A DNA stretch of 64,000 bases from DASVDE01 sp963740065 (GTDB taxonomy: Bacteria; Actinomycetota; Thermoleophilia; Solirubrobacterales; 70-9), in contig CAVUCS010000004.1 of the NCBI GenBank assembly GCA_963740065.1, forward strand, positions 248,001-312,000, read 5' to 3'. Position numbers and translations under genes: made by a program. The notes below the pieces were generated by a model that saw nothing but the letters and a program-made list of their open reading frames with translations, was not told the origin of the DNA and did not search any database. This document shows, one piece after another, positions 23,155-33,740 of the stretch; the stretch's first letter is position 1, and every line of letters starts with the position of its first letter.

Positions 23155-24359
23155 TAGCGAGCGTCCCAGGGGGTTCTACCGGCGAGGATGTTCTCGGTGT
23201 AGGAGGTGAAGCTTGCGTTGATGATGGCATTGCGGGCTGCGGTGGTTAGTTGGTGCATGTAGGTGAGGTTGTGTAGGCAGAGGAGGCGGACTGCGGTGAG
23301 CTCTTCGGCGCGGGACAGGTAGGAGAGGTAGTCGCGGTCGTGGTGTTGGCAGGCCGGGCAGGGGCATCCTTCTGCCAGGGGATTGCGGTCGCCTTCCCAG
23401 CCCGCCTTGCGCAGGTCGAGGCGGAAGCGGGAGTCGGGGTTGGGGACGAGAGCCACTCCGTGGCGGGCCAGGCGGGTTGGGACCGCGCAGTCGAAGACGT
23501 CTAGGCCGAGGGCGATGCCGGCGAGGAGGTCATCCACCTCTCCGATGCCGAGGAGGTGCTTGGGCGACTCCTCCGGTAAGAGCGGCGCGGTAAAGCCCAG
23601 GACCTCGCGCATCTCCTCCTTGTTGCGCCCCAGGGTCCCGCCGATGGCGATCCCGTCCACATCCGCTTCGGAGATCGCGGCCGCCGACTCCCGCCGCAGC
23701 TCCTCGTGCACCCCGCCTTGGACGATCCCAAAGACGGACTGGTGCTCCGGCCCGTTATCCGCGTGCCAGGCGAGGCAGCGGTCGAGCCAGCGGTGGGTGC
23801 GCTCAGTCGAGCGCGCCGTGTAGTCCCGATCGGCGTGGTACGGGGTGCACTCGTCGAAAACCAAAGCGATGTCGGAGCCGAGCTTCGCCTGCACTTCCAT
23901 CGAAACCTCGGGCGAGATGAAGAGCGCGGACCCGTCGCGATATGAGCGAAAGTGAACACCTTCCTCGTTAATCGACACCACGGACCCGTGGTCCCCGCCG
24001 GGTCGCCCGCTCCCCTTCACCTCGTTGGCAACCCCGCCATGGGCGAGCGAGAAGACCTGGAACCCGCCGGAGTCGGTGATCAACGCCCGCTCCCATCCCA
24101 TGAACCCGTGCAACCCGTCGGCGTCGGCGATCCGATCCGGACCGGGCGAGACAAACAGGTGATACGTGTTCCCGAGGATCAACTCGTAGCCAAGCCCGGC
24201 GACCTCGGTCGACTCCAACCCACGCACCGTTCCCTTGGTGGCGAGTGGGATGAAGGCGGGCGTTTGGATCTCCCCGTGGGCTGTGCGCAGCACCCCCGCA
24301 CGCGCCATCCCGTCTCGCGCGGCAATCTCGAACTTCAACCTCTCCGGCTCGTGCCTCAC
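23154..24359 (-). CDS. tgt: tRNA-guanine (queuine) transglycosylase
   Basis: 401 residues. Exchanges the wobble guanine of GUN-anticodon tRNAs for a queuosine precursor. Nucleophile region ITDSGGFQVFSL, RNA-guanine binding GGVHEELR and GGTLGRNKEEM, and the C-terminal zinc site CPCPACQHHDRDYL are all present. GTG start overlaps the gpmI stop as GTGA, so it is the last gene of the glycolytic run. No other queuosine gene is in the window. Confidence 0.96.
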   Translation of the reverse strand: MRHEPERLKFEIAARDGMARAGVLRTAHGEIQTPAFIPLATKGTVRGLESTEVAGLGYELILGNTYHLFVSPGPDRIADADGLHGFMGWERALITDSGGFQVFSLAHGGVANEVKGSGRPGGDHGSVVSINEEGVHFRSYRDGSALFISPEVSMEVQAKLGSDIALVFDECTPYHADRDYTARSTERTHRWLDRCLAWHADNGPEHQSVFGIVQGGVHEELRRESAAAISEADVDGIAIGGTLGRNKEEMREVLGFTAPLLPEESPKHLLGIGEVDDLLAGIALGLDVFDCAVPTRLARHGVALVPNPDSRFRLDLRKAGWEGDRNPLAEGCPCPACQHHDRDYLSYLSRAEELTAVRLLCLHNLTYMHQLTTAARNAIINASFTSYTENILAGRTPWDAR

Positions 24360-25873
24360 GCGATCAACGAACGGCCGGTCATCGCCTCCGGCTGATCGAT
24401 GCCAAGGAGCTGGAGCGCCGTGGGCGCGACGTCGGCGAGGATGCCTTGGCCTCGCAGCTCAAGGCCTTCGGCGGTGACGATCAGGGGCACCGGGTTGAGC
24501 GAGTGCGCGGTGTTGGGCGAGCCATCCGGCTCGAGCATGTGGTCACAGTTGCCGTGGTCGGCAGTGACGATGCAAGCGCCACCGCCCTTCGTAACCGCTT
24601 CGATCACATCGCCGAGGCAGCCGTCAACCTCCTCGACCGCTTTCACCGCGGCCGGAATCACCCCGGTGTGGCCGACCATGTCGGGGTTGGCGAAGTTGAT
24701 TATGCCGAAGCGATACTCGCCGCCCAACCAGTGATCGACAAAGGTGTCGGCGGCGGCGCGAGCGCTCATCTGAGGCTTGTGGTCGTAAGTTGGGACGTCG
24801 CGCGGCGAGTCGACCAGGCGCCGCTCCTCCCCTTCCCACTCCTGCTCGCGCCCACCGTTGAAGAAGTAGGTGACGTGCGCGTACTTCTCGGTCTCGGCGA
24901 CGTGGAGCTGGCGGCCTCCTGCCTCGGCGATCGTCTCGGCCAGGGTCGTCTTCGGCCGCTCCTCTGGGAACGCAACCGGGTACGGCCAGCCTCTGCGGTA
25001 CGCGGTCATCGTCGTCAGGTCGAGCGACGCGCCGCCGGCCCGCGGGAACTCGTCGAAGCCGGGTTCGGCCAGGGCGCGGGTCATCTGCCGCGCTCGGTCG
25101 GGTCGGAAATTGATGAAGAAACCGACATCGCCCTCGGCGACTCCGTCGTAGTCGCCGATCACCGTCGGCACAACGAACTCATCGGTTTGGTCGTGCTCAT
25201 ATGAAGTGAGGATTGCCTCTTCGGAGCCCGCCGCCCGCAGGCCCTCGCCGTGCACGATCGCGTCGTAGGCCAGCTTGGTCCGCTCCCAGCGGGTATCGCG
25301 GTCCATTGCGTAGTAGCGGCCGCCGACGGTGCCGACGCGACCGGCGTGTCGCAGCCAGCGCTCCAGCTCGCCGAGGTAGCCCTTACCGCCATGGGGAAGT
25401 GTGTCGCGGCCATCGGTGAAGGCGTGGAAGACAACATCGGGCACACCCTCCTGGGAGGCCAACTCGATCGTCGCCTCGATGTGCTCCCAGCCGGAATGGA
25501 CTCCGCCGTCGGATACCAGGCCGAGCAGGTGCAGGCGACCACGAGGGCTGTTGCGAGCCTTCTCACAGGCGGCGAGCATCGCCTCGTTCTCGAAAAAGCT
25601 GCCGTCGGCTATCGCGTCGTCGATTCGAGCCAGGTCCTGCTTGACGATCGCCCCGGCGCCGAGGTTGAGGTGGCCAACCTCCGAATTGCCCATCTGCCCG
25701 TCGGGGAGCCCGACATCGCGCCCTTGCGCGGAAAGCTGCGTATGGGGGAATCGCTCCCAGAGCCGTTCGAAGACAGGCGTCTCCGCGAGGGAGATTGCGT
25801 TGCCGGGGCCGGGCTCCGCCAGACCCCACCCGTCGAGGATGACCAGCGCGACCGAGGGAACCGGCAGCGTCAC
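24356..25873 (-). CDS. gpmI: 2,3-bisphosphoglycerate-independent phosphoglycerate mutase
   Basis: 505 residues, two-manganese enzyme of the alkaline phosphatase superfamily that interconverts 3- and 2-phosphoglycerate. ILDGWG start, catalytic Ser in QMGNSEVGH, and the C-terminal metal site TADHGNCDHM. GTG start overlaps the tpiA stop as GTGA; next step after gap-pgk in the same operon. Confidence 0.96.
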   Translation of the reverse strand: MTLPVPSVALVILDGWGLAEPGPGNAISLAETPVFERLWERFPHTQLSAQGRDVGLPDGQMGNSEVGHLNLGAGAIVKQDLARIDDAIADGSFFENEAMLAACEKARNSPRGRLHLLGLVSDGGVHSGWEHIEATIELASQEGVPDVVFHAFTDGRDTLPHGGKGYLGELERWLRHAGRVGTVGGRYYAMDRDTRWERTKLAYDAIVHGEGLRAAGSEEAILTSYEHDQTDEFVVPTVIGDYDGVAEGDVGFFINFRPDRARQMTRALAEPGFDEFPRAGGASLDLTTMTAYRRGWPYPVAFPEERPKTTLAETIAEAGGRQLHVAETEKYAHVTYFFNGGREQEWEGEERRLVDSPRDVPTYDHKPQMSARAAADTFVDHWLGGEYRFGIINFANPDMVGHTGVIPAAVKAVEEVDGCLGDVIEAVTKGGGACIVTADHGNCDHMLEPDGSPNTAHSLNPVPLIVTAEGLELRGQGILADVAPTALQLLGIDQPEAMTGRSLIA

Positions 25874-26622
25874 CCGGCCGCTTCCACGATCGCCGCGAAA
25901 TCGGCGGGGTCGAGGCTGGCGCCGCCGACCAACGCACCGTCGATGTCCGGCTGGGACATCAACTCGGCCGCGTTGGCGGGCTTCACTGAACCGCCGTAGA
26001 GGATGCGGATCCGCTCAACCGGGGCGCCCTGGGTTCGCAGAATGTCGCGGATGAAGGAGCACGCCTCCTGGGCTTGTTCGGGAGAAGCGGTGCGGCCGGT
26101 GCCGATCGCCCAGATCGGCTCGTAGGCGACGACGAGGCCGGCAAGCTTGCCGCCATCGAGCTGAGCGAGGTCGGCCCGCAGCTGGCGCTCCAGCACGGCA
26201 TCCGTTTGATCGGCGTCGCGCGCCTCCTCACTCTCGCCGATGCAGAGGATCGGCTCAAGACCGGCGGCAAAGGCCGCCGGGATCTTGCGAGCGAGAGCCT
26301 CATCGGTCTCACAGAAGTACTCGCGGCGCTCGGAATGGCCGAGCACCACCGCGTCTACATCGGCCTCCACGAGCATCGAAGCGGAGACCTCGCCGGTGAA
26401 GGCGCCCGCCTCTTCCTCGTGCATGTTCTGGGCGGCGACCCGCACAGCGCTGCCGCGCGAGCGCTCGACTACCTCGCTCAGGGCGAGAAACGGTGGGCAG
26501 ATCACCACGTCGCTCTGGGTCGCCGCGATCCGTGGCAGCAGGGCGTCAACGAAGGCGGCGGCCTCACCAATCGTCTTGTGCATCTTCCAATTGGCGGCGA
26601 TGTAGGGGGTTCGCTCAGGCAT
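25870..26622 (-). CDS. tpiA: Triose-phosphate isomerase
   Basis: 250 residues from ATG 26622, which overlaps the pgk stop by 8 bp. AANWKMHK with the substrate Lys, catalytic His in LGHSERRE, the active-site loop YEPIWAIGTG with catalytic Glu, and phosphate-binding YGGSVKPAN. Interconverts dihydroxyacetone phosphate and glyceraldehyde 3-phosphate. Confidence 0.97.
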   Translation of the reverse strand: MPERTPYIAANWKMHKTIGEAAAFVDALLPRIAATQSDVVICPPFLALSEVVERSRGSAVRVAAQNMHEEEAGAFTGEVSASMLVEADVDAVVLGHSERREYFCETDEALARKIPAAFAAGLEPILCIGESEEARDADQTDAVLERQLRADLAQLDGGKLAGLVVAYEPIWAIGTGRTASPEQAQEACSFIRDILRTQGAPVERIRILYGGSVKPANAAELMSQPDIDGALVGGASLDPADFAAIVEAAG

Positions 26623-27802
26623 CGAACAACGCCTCCACTCCCGGCAACTTCTTTCCTTCCAGCAACTCCAACGACGCTCCTCCTCCGGTCGAGAGCCAGT
26701 CCACCTTCTCACCAAGCCCAAACTGCTGCAGCGCCGCTACCGAGTCTCCGCCTCCGACCACGGTCGTCCCCGGCGCCGCGGCGACTGCCTCGGCGACCGC
26801 ACGCGTCCCCGCCGCGAAGGGCTCCATCTCGAACGCCCCCATCGGGCCATTCCAGAGGACGGTTCCGGCTCTTGCGAGCGCATCGGCGTAGACGGCGGCG
26901 GTCTTCGGACCCACATCGAGGCCCATCCAGCCGTCCGGCACCTCGACATCGTCGATCTCGCGGCGCTCGGTCGCTGCGTCGAAGCTCTCGCCCAAAACCA
27001 GGTCGACCGGCAGCATCAACTCACAATCAGTGCTCTCGGCGCGCTCCAGAGCCTCAGCCGCAAGCTTCACCCCCGCCTCCTCGACCAACGAGTCGCCGGT
27101 CCCAATCCCCTGAGAGCGGAAAAAGCTGAAGCACATCGCGCCACCGATCAGGATCTTGTCGGCGACATCGAGGAAGCGATCGATGACGCCGACCTTGTCG
27201 GAGACCTTCGCCCCGCCGAGAACGACGACGAGGGGACGTTCCGGCGACTCGACCACCCGGTTCAGCTCGGTTACCTCTCGCTCCAGCAACAAGCCGGCGT
27301 AGCCCTGCAGAAGATGGGCGACGCCCTCGGTGCTGGCATGCGCCCGGTGTGCCGCGCCAAAGGCGTCGTTGACGTAGAGGTCGGCCAGCTCGGCGAGAGC
27401 GCCGGCGAGGCGCGGGTCGTTCTCGGTCTCGCCCGGGTCGAAGCGCACGTTCTCCAGCAGCAACACATCGCCGGAGCCCAGGCCGGCGGCCATCTTCTCG
27501 ACATCGCCCCCAATCACAGCCGGGGCCTGCTTCACCTTGGCGTCGAGCAGCTCGGCCAGCCGCTCCCCTACCGGGCGCATCGAAAGCGCCTTGTCGACTC
27601 TTCCCTTCGGACGTCCCAGGTGGGAGACCAGGATGAGCGCGGCGCCGCGCTCGCGAAGCAGCTCGATCGTCGGCAGCGCAGCTCGGATTCGCGTGTCGTC
27701 GGCGACCAGGCCGCCGTCCAGCGGCACGTTGAAGTCGACCCGGACGAGAACCCGCTTGCCCGCGACCTCGGCGTCGCGAACGCTTGCCTTCGGAAAGCTC
27801 AA
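26615..27802 (-). CDS. pgk: Phosphoglycerate kinase
   Basis: 395 residues. VLVRVDFNVPL with DDTRIRAALPT, SHLGRPKG, and the C-terminal ATP-site GGGDSVAAL. Makes ATP from 1,3-bisphosphoglycerate. A TTG start at 27802 is the only reasonable start, 13 bp after gap; no clear ribosome-binding site, so it likely depends on coupling from gap. Confidence 0.97.
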   Translation of the reverse strand: MSFPKASVRDAEVAGKRVLVRVDFNVPLDGGLVADDTRIRAALPTIELLRERGAALILVSHLGRPKGRVDKALSMRPVGERLAELLDAKVKQAPAVIGGDVEKMAAGLGSGDVLLLENVRFDPGETENDPRLAGALAELADLYVNDAFGAAHRAHASTEGVAHLLQGYAGLLLEREVTELNRVVESPERPLVVVLGGAKVSDKVGVIDRFLDVADKILIGGAMCFSFFRSQGIGTGDSLVEEAGVKLAAEALERAESTDCELMLPVDLVLGESFDAATERREIDDVEVPDGWMGLDVGPKTAAVYADALARAGTVLWNGPMGAFEMEPFAAGTRAVAEAVAAAPGTTVVGGGDSVAALQQFGLGEKVDWLSTGGGASLELLEGKKLPGVEALFDA

Positions 27803-27815
27803 GTCGCCCGCCGGA

Positions 27816-28820
<1,005 letters not shown>

Positions 28821-28864
28821 TGAGTCAAACCCTCCTGAATCGTGTTGGGAAGCCGATATCGATG

Positions 28865-29227
28865 CTAGTCGCTGCCGATGGTCACTTCGATCTCGTAGCC
28901 GTCGGGGTCCTTGATGAACGCCGAGTATGTGCCCGAGCCGTATGCCCGGCGCTCACCGGGTTCACTCAGACTGGTGCCGCCGCCCTCAACGCCGCCCTCC
29001 CAGGCTGCCTTGACGGCGACTATGCCCAGAGCGGAGAAGCTGATCAGACCGAAGCCCGGCTTCGCCGCGTGGTTTGCCGAGATGAAAAAGACCGGTTTGG
29101 CGATGCCCCAGCCAATCGTCTTGTCCTCCTCAAAATGACGCCGCCAGCCGAGGGGCGCAAGCAGCGCGTCATAGAAGGAAGCGCTCCGTTCGAGGTCGGA
29201 GACCTCCAAGAGGACATGGTGCAACAT
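28865..29227 (-). CDS. VOC family (glyoxalase/bleomycin-resistance fold) protein
   Basis: 120 residues from ATG 29227. One VOC unit pair: MLHHVLLEVSDLERSASFYDALLAPLG, with GWGIAKPVFFIS and the closing DPDGYEIEVTIG. His and Glu positions are compatible with a metal site. Substrate unknown. It sits between the ABC permease and gap, same strand. Confidence 0.82.
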   Translation of the reverse strand: MLHHVLLEVSDLERSASFYDALLAPLGWRRHFEEDKTIGWGIAKPVFFISANHAAKPGFGLISFSALGIVAVKAAWEGGVEGGGTSLSEPGERRAYGSGTYSAFIKDPDGYEIEVTIGSD

Positions 29228-29271
29228 CGCGGCGGGCAGGCTATCGGGGCGGGTTGTTTGGGGTCGTCCGC

Positions 29272-30048
29272 TCAGCCGCCACGAGGTGTCCAGCGGAAGT
29301 AGCGGGCGGCGAGCGCGAGGCCTACCGCCCCCCAGGCGGCGACGATGGCGAGATTGCCCCACTCGATCCCCGACCCTCCCCCAACCGCGGGGACGTAGGC
29401 ACCAAAGAACGCCTCGAAGAAATGGCGGACCGGAAAAGCGTCGGCGAAATGGATGACACCGCTGGGCAGCTGATCATCCGGGATGAAGACGCCGGAGAGG
29501 AAGTAGAGGGGCAGTAGCATCGCGTTGACGATTGGCGCGGCAGCGTCTTGCGACGGGATCGCCGCGGTCAAAGCGATGCCGAGACAGCAAAACGAAGCGG
29601 CGCCGACAACCAGAGTCACGACGATCGCGGGCAGCCGGTCCCAAGGAATTTCGACTCCGTAGACGAGGCGGCCGAGCGTCGCGATCAGGGCCATCATGAT
29701 CAGCGCGACGATTATCGAGTTGCCAATCCTCCCGGCGATGAAGACCCAAGGGGGCATCGGAGTCCCGCGGCCACGCTTCAACCGGCCGTCCTCCCGGGCA
29801 ATCACGAGGGACATCGCCAGCGTCTGCATCGTCGCCGAGATCACCGAAAGGGTGATGATCGCGGGCACGTAGTAGGTGGTGGTCTTGATCCCGCCGTTAA
29901 CGTCAACCGTCTGGTCGCCGAACACGGTGGCGAAGATCAACAACAGGATCACCGGGAACATCACCGTGAAGAAGACCGACGCCGGATTACGCCAGAACGC
30001 CTTCTGGTCGTAGCGGAACTGGTGCCCGATCAGGGCCAGCGCGCTCAC
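29272..30048 (-). CDS. ABC-2 type transporter permease
   Basis: 258 residues with six membrane segments, typical of drug or daunorubicin-type exporters (ABC-2 family). A sequence RLKRGRGTPMPPWVFIAGRI lies in the first cytoplasmic loop. GTG start overlaps the ATPase stop as GTGA, so the two form one transporter. Substrate not readable. Confidence 0.88.
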   Translation of the reverse strand: MSALALIGHQFRYDQKAFWRNPASVFFTVMFPVILLLIFATVFGDQTVDVNGGIKTTTYYVPAIITLSVISATMQTLAMSLVIAREDGRLKRGRGTPMPPWVFIAGRIGNSIIVALIMMALIATLGRLVYGVEIPWDRLPAIVVTLVVGAASFCCLGIALTAAIPSQDAAAPIVNAMLLPLYFLSGVFIPDDQLPSGVIHFADAFPVRHFFEAFFGAYVPAVGGGSGIEWGNLAIVAAWGAVGLALAARYFRWTPRGG

Positions 30049-30902
30049 TCCCCGACCTCCGCCGTCAGCTCCAGATAGATGTCCTCGAGGCTTGGGCGAG
30101 TCACTTCCAGTCCTTCGAGCTCGATCCCCTGTTCCAGCGCTCTACCGGTCAGCTCGTGAAGTGTCTCGACCGGGGTCGTCGTCTGCACCCGCACCTCTCC
30201 GGCGGGGCCGCGGTAGCTGATCGTCACCGGCTGGTTCTCGCGATCGCCGAGGTCCTCGGGAGTTCCCTGGGCGACGATCTCACCGCGAGTGAGGATCGTC
30301 ACGCGGTCGGCAAGGCGCTGCGCCTCGTCCATGTAATGGGTGGTGAGAAAAACGGTTACGCCGAGATCGCGCAGGCCGGCGATCACGTCCCATGCCTGGC
30401 GCCGCGCCGAGGGATCGAAGCCGGTTGTCGGCTCGTCGAGGAAGAGAAGCTCGGGGTCGCCGATCAAGGCCATACCGACGTCGAGGCGGCGCTGTTGCCC
30501 ACCGGAAAGCGAACTGGCACGAGCATCGGCCTTTCCCTCCAGCCCGACCAACCCGATCACCTCGTCAACCGGGCGCGGCCGGCTGTAGTAGCCGGCAAAA
30601 AGGTCTAGGGACTCGCGCACGGTCAGGTACGGATCGAGCCGACAGCTCTGCAGAACGATCCCGATCCGCTCCCGCCATTCGCGCCCCGCGTGCTGTGGAT
30701 CCTCGCCGAGAACGGTGACCTCTCCCCCGCTGCGCTTGCGATACCCCTCGAGGATCTCCACCGTCGTCGTCTTGCCGGCGCCATTAGGCCCAAGGAAGGC
30801 GAATACCTCACCCGGCTGAACGTCGAGGTCGATCCCGCGGACGGCGTCGAAGTCGCCATAGCTCTTGCGCAGGCCGCGGATGGAAATGACTGGGTCGGGC
30901 AA
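30045..30902 (-). CDS. ABC transporter ATP-binding protein (DrrA-like)
   Basis: 285 residues. Walker A GPNGAGKTT, signature SLSGGQQRR, Walker B LLFLDEPTTGFD and the His switch TTHYMDEA. The ~60-residue C-terminal extension is typical of exporters of the DrrA/CcmA type. TTG start at 30902. Follows rapZ by 22 bp. Confidence 0.92.
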   Translation of the reverse strand: MPDPVISIRGLRKSYGDFDAVRGIDLDVQPGEVFAFLGPNGAGKTTTVEILEGYRKRSGGEVTVLGEDPQHAGREWRERIGIVLQSCRLDPYLTVRESLDLFAGYYSRPRPVDEVIGLVGLEGKADARASSLSGGQQRRLDVGMALIGDPELLFLDEPTTGFDPSARRQAWDVIAGLRDLGVTVFLTTHYMDEAQRLADRVTILTRGEIVAQGTPEDLGDRENQPVTISYRGPAGEVRVQTTTPVETLHELTGRALEQGIELEGLEVTRPSLEDIYLELTAEVGE

Positions 30903-30924
30903 AGCCCAGCGATTCTATGGACGC

Positions 30925-31854
30925 TCAGGCGTCCGGCTCAACATCCCTGTGTTTCACCCGGACAATTACGTCGTCGCGGCCCGCGAGGTCGCGGCGGATG
31001 CGATCGGCAACGGTGACCGAGCGGTGCCGTCCGCCGGTGCAGCCAACGGCGATCGTCAGGTGACTCTTTCCCTCCGCCACGTAGGCGGGAACGAGGAACT
31101 CGAGCAGGGGGAGCAACCGCCCATAGAACTCCCCCGCCTGGGTCCCCGACTCGACGTACTTGCGCACCTCGCGGTCGAGCCCGGTCAGCGGCCGCAGCTC
31201 GTCGACGTAGTGCGGGTTGGGCAGGAAGCGCACGTCAAGGGTCAGGTCGGCGTCGCGCGGCGGCCCGTTCTTGAAGCCGAAGGTGAGCAGGGTCAGTGCA
31301 AGCTTGCCGCTCTCGTGGCGGCCCAGCATCTCCTCGGCGATCCGCCGCCGCAGCGCGCCACCGGTCAGGTCGCTGGTGTCCATCACGATGTCGGCGCGGG
31401 CGCGGAGCGGACTCAGCAGGTCGCGCTCGGCGCGGATCCCGTCGACGATTCGCCCCTCCGGCGCCAGCGGATGGCGCCGACGGGTTTCCTTGTAGCGATC
31501 AACCAGCGTCTCTTCGTCAGCTTCGAGGAAGAGGACTTTCGGACGCAGTCCGTCCTCTTCAAGGTCGTCCAACACCTGCAGCAGGTCATCGAAGTAATCG
31601 CCGCCGCGCACGTCGGAGACGACCGCAGCGCGTTCGACCGCGCTGCCGTCGTGGCGAAAGAGCTCCCCGAGGCTGCCGATCATTCGCGGCGGCAGGTTGT
31701 CGACACAGAAGTAGCCACCGTCTTCGAAGGCCGCGATCGCCTCCGACTTGCCGGCGCCGGAGTGGCCGGTGATGACCACCAGCATCACCTCCCCGCCGGA
31801 GCCTCTTCCGTTCGACCCCGCACCCTGCGCTTCGGTTTTCCGCGCCTTCGCCAT
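30925..31854 (-). CDS. rapZ: RapZ/YvcJ family nucleotide-binding protein
   Basis: 309 residues. N-terminal P-loop GHSGAGKS (near 30), VDNLPP, and the C-terminal CTGGRHRSV. In enterobacteria RapZ controls GlmS through small RNA decay; in actinobacteria the role is less clear. It starts 6 bp after uvrC ends, the standard uvrC-rapZ pair, but yvcK and whiA, which normally come next, are not present here. Confidence 0.94.
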   Translation of the reverse strand: MAKARKTEAQGAGSNGRGSGGEVMLVVITGHSGAGKSEAIAAFEDGGYFCVDNLPPRMIGSLGELFRHDGSAVERAAVVSDVRGGDYFDDLLQVLDDLEEDGLRPKVLFLEADEETLVDRYKETRRRHPLAPEGRIVDGIRAERDLLSPLRARADIVMDTSDLTGGALRRRIAEEMLGRHESGKLALTLLTFGFKNGPPRDADLTLDVRFLPNPHYVDELRPLTGLDREVRKYVESGTQAGEFYGRLLPLLEFLVPAYVAEGKSHLTIAVGCTGGRHRSVTVADRIRRDLAGRDDVIVRVKHRDVEPDA

Positions 31855-31860
31855 CGGCTC

Positions 31861-33714
31861 CTAGCCGGTCCGGTTGAGCTGTTCGTGGATCTCACGGGCT
31901 ACTTTGCCAGGCACGCCGGGCACCGCTTCCAACTCCTCGCGACTTGCGGCGAGAAACCGCTCTGGAGAGCCGAAATGCTGGAGCAAGGCGCGCTTGCGAG
32001 CGGGGCCGACGCCCCTCAACTCGTCGAGAACGGAGCCAGTCATCGCCCGATCGCGGCGGCCCCGGTGATGCTCGATCGCGAAGCGATGAGCCTCGTCGCG
32101 AACTCGCTGCAAGAGCTTCGAGGCCTCGGAATCGGCGGGCAGGTCGATCGGCGCCCGGCGACCGGGGACGTAGACCTCCTCCAGTCGCTTCGCGAGGCTG
32201 ATCACGGTGACGCCGAGGTCGGCGAAGGGACGAAGCGCGCGCATCCCTGCGGCGAGCTGCCCTTTGCCACCGTCGATCACTATCAACGACGGAAGCGAGG
32301 CGAAGCTGTCGTCACGGTCCTTCTCATGCGGGGAGAGGTCCGCTTGCTCGAGGTATCGGTTCATGCGCCGCCCGAGGATCTCCTCCATCGAGGCGAAGTC
32401 GTCCGGGCCTCCGTTGCCCTGCCCCTCTCGCCCGTTGCCACGCACGCGAAATCTCCTGTAGTCGGCCTTCTTGGTCGCCCCCCCTTCGAACACAACCATC
32501 GAGGCGACGGTGTGCTCGCCGCCCAAGTTCGAGATGTCGAAACCCTCGATCCTGACCGGCAGCTCCTCCATCCCCAACGCTTCGCGCAGCGTCGCCAGCG
32601 ACTCGACTCGGCGCTGGCGCCGGTGCTCGCGGCGCAGACGGTCTTGGTCGAGGGCGAGTCGGGCGTTGCGCTCGGCCAACTCGCGCAAGCGGCGCTTGTC
32701 ACCACGCTCGGCCACCCGCACCTCGACCGGAGCGCCACGGCGCTCGCTCAGCGCTTCGGCCAGGACCGGGGCCCGTGCTCTCAAATAGGGGCCAACGACG
32801 ATTGTCCGCGGCATCGCCGGCGACGCGGAGTAGTACTGGCCGATGAACTCTTCGGCGACCTCGGCCGGCTCACGCTCGGCCTGGTTGTCGAGGTAAAAAC
32901 TCCCCCGCTCCGCGAGGATGCCGTCGCGGACCTGAAAGACCTGGGCGTTGGCGTCAGCGCCCTCGACCGCGACGCCAATCAGATCAGCGGTGCCGACCGA
33001 GCCGCCGGCGACGCGCTGGCGCTCGAACAGCGAGCCGATCGCCTTTAGTCGGTCACGGTGCAATGCCGCCCGCTCGAACTCATGTGCGGCGGCAGCCTCG
33101 TCCATCTTTCCCCTCTCGTCGCTTTCCACCTGGCGATAACGGCCGGAGAGGAAGTCAATGATCGCGTCGATGTTGTGGCGATACTCCTCTCTGCTCACAT
33201 AGCCGACGCAGGGCGCTCCGCAACGCTTGATGTAGTAATCGAGGCAGGGGCTGCCGGAACGACGGCCGGGCTCGGCCCCCTCGCAAGTGCGGAACTGGAA
33301 CAGCTTGCCGAGCAGGTCCAGCGTCTCCCGCACCCGCTTGGCGCTGGAGAATGGGCCGAAGTAGGCACGCCCGGGACGATGTCTTTCGCGGGTGAAATAG
33401 ACGCGGGGGTAGTCCTCGTCAAGACTGACCGCTACGTATGGATAGGACTTGTCGTCGCGAAGGCGGATGTTGAAGCGGGGACGGTGGCGCTTGATGAAGC
33501 TTTGCTCGGCGAGCAGAGCTTCTGCCTCGGTGGCGGTGACGAGGAACTCGATCCGATCGACGCGGCTGGTCAGCCGCGATTCGCCACCGGAGAAGTGAGA
33601 GGAAACGCGCTTGCGAATCGAACGCGCCTTGCCGACGTAGAGCACTTCGCCGTCTGTCCCATGAAACAGGTAGACGCCCGGGGAGTCGGGGAGCTCTCGA
33701 ATCCTGTCTCTCAC
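31861..33714 (-). CDS. uvrC: Excinuclease ABC subunit C
   Basis: 617 residues from GTG 33714 (an upstream start at 33750 would overlap the divergent gene). N-terminal GIY-YIG nuclease (SPGVYLFHG...VLYVGKA), a Cys-containing region (CLDYYIKRCGAPC), UVR domain (about 195-235), RNase H-like second nuclease (IEGFDISNLGGEHTVASMVVF, VIDGGKGQLAAG) and C-terminal helix-hairpin-helix. Makes both incisions in nucleotide excision repair. No clear SOS box seen upstream. Confidence 0.95.
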   Translation of the reverse strand: MRDRIRELPDSPGVYLFHGTDGEVLYVGKARSIRKRVSSHFSGGESRLTSRVDRIEFLVTATEAEALLAEQSFIKRHRPRFNIRLRDDKSYPYVAVSLDEDYPRVYFTRERHRPGRAYFGPFSSAKRVRETLDLLGKLFQFRTCEGAEPGRRSGSPCLDYYIKRCGAPCVGYVSREEYRHNIDAIIDFLSGRYRQVESDERGKMDEAAAAHEFERAALHRDRLKAIGSLFERQRVAGGSVGTADLIGVAVEGADANAQVFQVRDGILAERGSFYLDNQAEREPAEVAEEFIGQYYSASPAMPRTIVVGPYLRARAPVLAEALSERRGAPVEVRVAERGDKRRLRELAERNARLALDQDRLRREHRRQRRVESLATLREALGMEELPVRIEGFDISNLGGEHTVASMVVFEGGATKKADYRRFRVRGNGREGQGNGGPDDFASMEEILGRRMNRYLEQADLSPHEKDRDDSFASLPSLIVIDGGKGQLAAGMRALRPFADLGVTVISLAKRLEEVYVPGRRAPIDLPADSEASKLLQRVRDEAHRFAIEHHRGRRDRAMTGSVLDELRGVGPARKRALLQHFGSPERFLAASREELEAVPGVPGKVAREIHEQLNRTG

Positions 33715-33740
33715 TCGATAGAGGGTAGGCTGCCGACCGC

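Noticed and set aside
30865..33048. 727-codon open frame on the plus strand
   Set aside because: It is antisense to rapZ and uvrC, both clear on the minus strand; the translation has no recognisable domain. High GC keeps stop codons rare.
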